From contig JAEDGK010000110.1 of assembly GCA_016297555.1 (NCBI GenBank), positions 1 through 6,450 on the forward strand: DNA of 6,450 nt, in the 5' to 3' direction. The notes under the pieces are model-generated. The model had not been told where the DNA came from and did not search any database. It worked only from the letters and a program-made list of their open reading frames with translations. Below are positions 5,058 through 6,450 of this stretch, one piece after another. Made by a program: the position numbers and the translations under genes. Numbering within the stretch: the first letter of the stretch is position 1; each line of letters starts with the position of its first letter. The DNA comes from Clostridiaceae bacterium. GTDB taxonomy: Bacteria; Bacillota; Clostridia; Oscillospirales; Acutalibacteraceae.

Positions 5058-5606
5058 TTATTCGGCAAGCTCAACCTGGTCAAGCTCAAGCTCAACGGTT
5101 GTCTGTTTGCCAAAGAGTGCGGAAACCGAAACCTTAACCATATTGTTGTCAACATCCAGATCCTCAACAACGCCCGTAAAGCCGTCGAAGATTTCATCGA
5201 TAATGTTGACAGTGTCGCCGACCTTGTAGGAAACCTCAACGCTTCTCTTCTCAACTCCGAGCCTGATAACTTCTTCATCGGTAAGAGGAATCGCTTTGTT
5301 TTCGGGGCCGACAAAGCCTGTAACGCCTCTGGTGTTTCTGATAAGGAGCCAAGTTTCATCGCTCATTGCGGGGCGATTGTCCCTATCCGGCGTAACGGCT
5401 ACCTTAACGAGAACATAGCCGGGGAAAAGCTTGCGCTCAACCTCTTTTTTCTTCTCTGCGTCGGTAACGATTTCTGTGGGGATCTTGACCTCAAGGATCT
5501 GATCCTGCATTTTGCGGTTTTCGACCATTTTTTCAATGTTGGTCGCAACCTTGTTTTCATAACCCGAGTAGGTATGGACTACATACCATCTTGTGTCAGT
5601 AGACAT
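5058..5606 (-). CDS. nusG: Transcription elongation/termination factor NusG
   Basis: NusG binds the RNA polymerase clamp and modulates pausing, termination and coupling to translation. The 182 residues are the usual bacterial length. The NGN domain (about 5-115) shows RWYVVHTYSGYENKV (6-20), RKLFPGYVLVKV (58-69) and NTRGVTGFVG (91-100). The KOW domain (about 127-180) has YKVGDTVNIIDEIFDGFTGV and a LFGKQTTVELELDQVE ending typical of the family. ATG at 5606 is six bases behind GGGAGGA. It lies 16 bases after secE, almost certainly in the same transcript. Confidence 0.98.
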   Translation of the reverse strand: MSTDTRWYVVHTYSGYENKVATNIEKMVENRKMQDQILEVKIPTEIVTDAEKKKEVERKLFPGYVLVKVAVTPDRDNRPAMSDETWLLIRNTRGVTGFVGPENKAIPLTDEEVIRLGVEKRSVEVSYKVGDTVNIIDEIFDGFTGVVEDLDVDNNMVKVSVSALFGKQTTVELELDQVELAE

Positions 5607-5622
5607 CGAAAATCCTCCCGTG

Positions 5623-5997
5623 TCAGCCCAAGAACTTGCTCAGAGCTATTATTCCCGCGTTTGCGGCGGTTGTTGCTGCCGTTGTGTCGGAATCGCCTAT
5701 GCTTTGAGCGGCTCTCTCAAGAAGTGAAAGAAGCCACGCAAGGAGCTGGTCAACGCCGAAAATAACAACTGCGCAGATAGCTACGGCAACCAGAACTACG
5801 CCGGTGGATTTCAGAACCGTGTTTCTGTCGGGCCAAACAATCTTTTTGATTTCGCCCTTGATGTCTTTGCAGAACTTTTTGATTGCCTTGCCGGCTCTTA
5901 CGAAGATATTTCCGTTGGGATTAGCAGGCTTCTTGTCCTTTTTCTTCTCTGCGGCGGCAACCTTCTCTGCAGCTTGGGAAACTTCCTTTTTAGCCAT
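5623..5997 (-). CDS. secE: Preprotein translocase subunit SecE, with long tails
   Basis: SecE is the essential small membrane subunit of the SecYEG protein-export channel. The 124 residues are about twice the length of short Gram-positive SecE proteins. Residues 1-30 are a Lys/Ala-rich charged N-terminal extension. The conserved cytoplasmic amphipathic segment is FCKDIKGEIKKIVWPDRNTV (42-61), containing the KKIVWP signature. A single membrane helix spans about 64-93 (TGVVLVAVAICAVVIFGVDQ and following). After it comes a 30-residue tail, Thr/Ala-rich and ending in a hydrophobic AGIIALSKFLG, that I do not know from standard SecE. ATG at 5997 follows GGGAGGA by seven bases. It lies 16 bases after rpmG and 16 before nusG. 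Confidence 0.95.
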   Translation of the reverse strand: MAKKEVSQAAEKVAAAEKKKDKKPANPNGNIFVRAGKAIKKFCKDIKGEIKKIVWPDRNTVLKSTGVVLVAVAICAVVIFGVDQLLAWLLSLLERAAQSIGDSDTTAATTAANAGIIALSKFLG

Positions 5998-6013
5998 AGG
6001 TTAATCCTCCCGC

Positions 6014-6178
6014 TTATTTTGATTCTTTGTGGAGAGTATGCTTCCTGCAAAAACGGCAGTACTTGTTCATCTCCAGCCTGTCGGGTGTGTTCTGCTTGTT
6101 TTTCATCGTGTTGTAATTACGCTGTTTGCATTCGGTGCAAGAAAGTGTGATTTTAACTCTTTTACCGTTAGCAGCCAT
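6014..6178 (-). CDS. rpmG: 50S ribosomal protein L33, zinc-binding form
   Basis: Small large-subunit ribosomal protein near the E site. ATG at 6178, six bases behind GGAGGTG, to TAA at 6014 encodes 54 residues. The sequence shows the L33 pattern: basic [20 protein letters not shown] (7-26), [12 protein letters not shown] (30-41) and a basic C-terminus. Cysteines C14, C17, C41 and C44 form two CxxC pairs, so this is the zinc-ribbon (C+) paralogue rather than the cysteine-free version made under zinc shortage. It is the first gene of the transcript, 16 bases before secE, the usual Firmicutes neighbourhood. Confidence 0.96.
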   Translation of the reverse strand: MAANGKRVKITLSCTECKQRNYNTMKNKQNTPDRLEMNKYCRFCRKHTLHKESK

Positions 6179-6313
6179 TTGCGGCACCTCCAATTTATAG
6201 GAATATTTGGCTCTGCGCGGGGCTTATCAGGCAGCCTCGGCGGAGCTCGGCCTCCCTCTGCTTTGAATTTATTTCAGGGCGCAAAAAAAGAACCCTCCCG
6301 CAGAGGTAGAACT
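6179..6313 (-). promoter_or_regulatory. Long structured 5' leader of the rpmG-secE-nusG-rplKA transcript
   Basis: About 130 bases separate the predicted transcription start (near 6307) from the rpmG ATG, with no coding sequence in them. Near the 5' end CCTC-TGCGG-GAGG can form a short hairpin that is soon followed by seven T (6285-6291), a weak terminator-like arrangement. The same 5' CCTCTGC can instead pair perfectly with GCAGAGG about 45 bases downstream. The middle is GC-rich with GGAG/CTCC and GGCT/AGCC pairing options. I recognise no known riboswitch or protein leader here. Confidence 0.45.
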
Positions 6314-6342
6314 ATCATAACATATAATCCCTCGGCAGTCAA
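6314..6342 (-). promoter_or_regulatory. Promoter of the rpmG-secE-nusG-rplK-rplA operon
   Basis: TTGACT (6342-6337), a 17-bp spacer and TATGAT (6319-6314) on the minus strand give a near-consensus housekeeping promoter. Directly upstream is an A-rich tract (AATAAAATCAAAAAAAG) that fits an UP element, as expected for a ribosomal-protein promoter. Confidence 0.88.
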
Positions 6343-6388
6343 GCACTTTTTTTGATTTTATTCGGTTTTCTTAATATTACATTATATA

Positions 6389-6450
6389 TTACAGGAGATA
6401 TTCGACAAGCTCCGCGCCGCTTTTGGGTGCGAGCATAGCCGGCGCAACGT
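6389..6450 (-). CDS. Possible C-terminal end of an upstream gene (19 codons)
   Basis: One minus-strand frame is open from the window edge to TAA at 6389 and reads VAPAMLAPKSGAELVEYLL. The composition and codons look like a real protein end, and the gene would run in the same direction as the ribosomal cluster. No terminator is visible between it and the rpmG promoter. Sixty bases are too few to name a family, and chance openness cannot be excluded. Confidence 0.35.
   Translation of the reverse strand, partial: VAPAMLAPKSGAELVEYLL

Noticed and set aside
5025..5765. Long plus-strand open frame of 246 codons across nusG and secE
   Set aside because: It is antisense to two unmistakable genes and has no ribosome binding site or family motif. 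It is open because of the codon usage of the real strand.
6029..6355. Plus-strand open frame across rpmG and its leader
   Set aside because: It is antisense to L33 and crosses the operon promoter, with no supporting signal.
6179..6450. Searched for a tRNA gene near secE/rpmG
   Set aside because: No cloverleaf, T-loop GTTCRA motif or CCA-type end was found on either strand.
1..6450. CRISPR arrays, insertion sequences, attachment sites
   Set aside because: No regularly spaced repeats, transposase or integrase frames, or terminal inverted repeats with target duplications were seen.

Overview
The window looks like part of a Clostridia-type Firmicutes chromosome, possibly an Oscillospiraceae/Ruminococcaceae-like gut bacterium. 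The evidence is strong GGAGG-type ribosome binding sites before nearly every gene, consensus housekeeping promoters with 17-bp spacers, classic hairpin/U-tract terminators, and a Firmicutes-style L10 leader. The family assignment is inference from style and gene content, not from a search.

Right part (about 6450 down to 2529, minus strand): a translation/secretion/transcription-elongation cluster in the order rpmG (L33), secE, nusG, rplK (L11), rplA (L1), L10 leader, rplJ (L10), rplL (L7/L12). A strong promoter (TTGACT-17-TATGAT) precedes rpmG after a roughly 130-nt leader. A second (TTGACA-17-TATCAT) sits immediately after rplA and drives rplJL through an L10-leader aptamer and an attenuator hairpin. 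Upstream of both rplK and rplA the mRNA carries a matching GTGGGAGGA...CCACAT element that resembles the L1-binding site of 23S rRNA and lies directly before the Shine-Dalgarno sequence. The cluster therefore probably has two autoregulatory circuits, L1 on rplKA and L10(L12) on rplJL. It ends in a strong terminator right after rplL, so rpoB/rpoC do not follow directly as they do in many bacteria. The far right edge may hold the last 19 codons of an unrecognised upstream gene.

Middle (about 2522 down to 2254, plus strand): a very small gene, below usual calling thresholds, for a 53-residue acidic protein predicted to form two amphipathic helices. It has its own consensus promoter, an ideal ribosome binding site and a strong terminator back-to-back with the rplL terminator. 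The region before it contains a 16-bp perfect palindrome, a 10-bp-arm inverted repeat and three AATTATG repeats.

Left part (2150 down to 1, minus strand): a divergently transcribed two-component system in the order sensor histidine kinase then OmpR-family response regulator, with an ATGA stop/start overlap. The kinase uses a TTG start just behind a good ribosome binding site and an extended -10 promoter. The regulator runs off the left edge with roughly its last 15-20 residues missing. The signal, the target genes and any link to the small protein are unknown; the divergent arrangement only suggests one.
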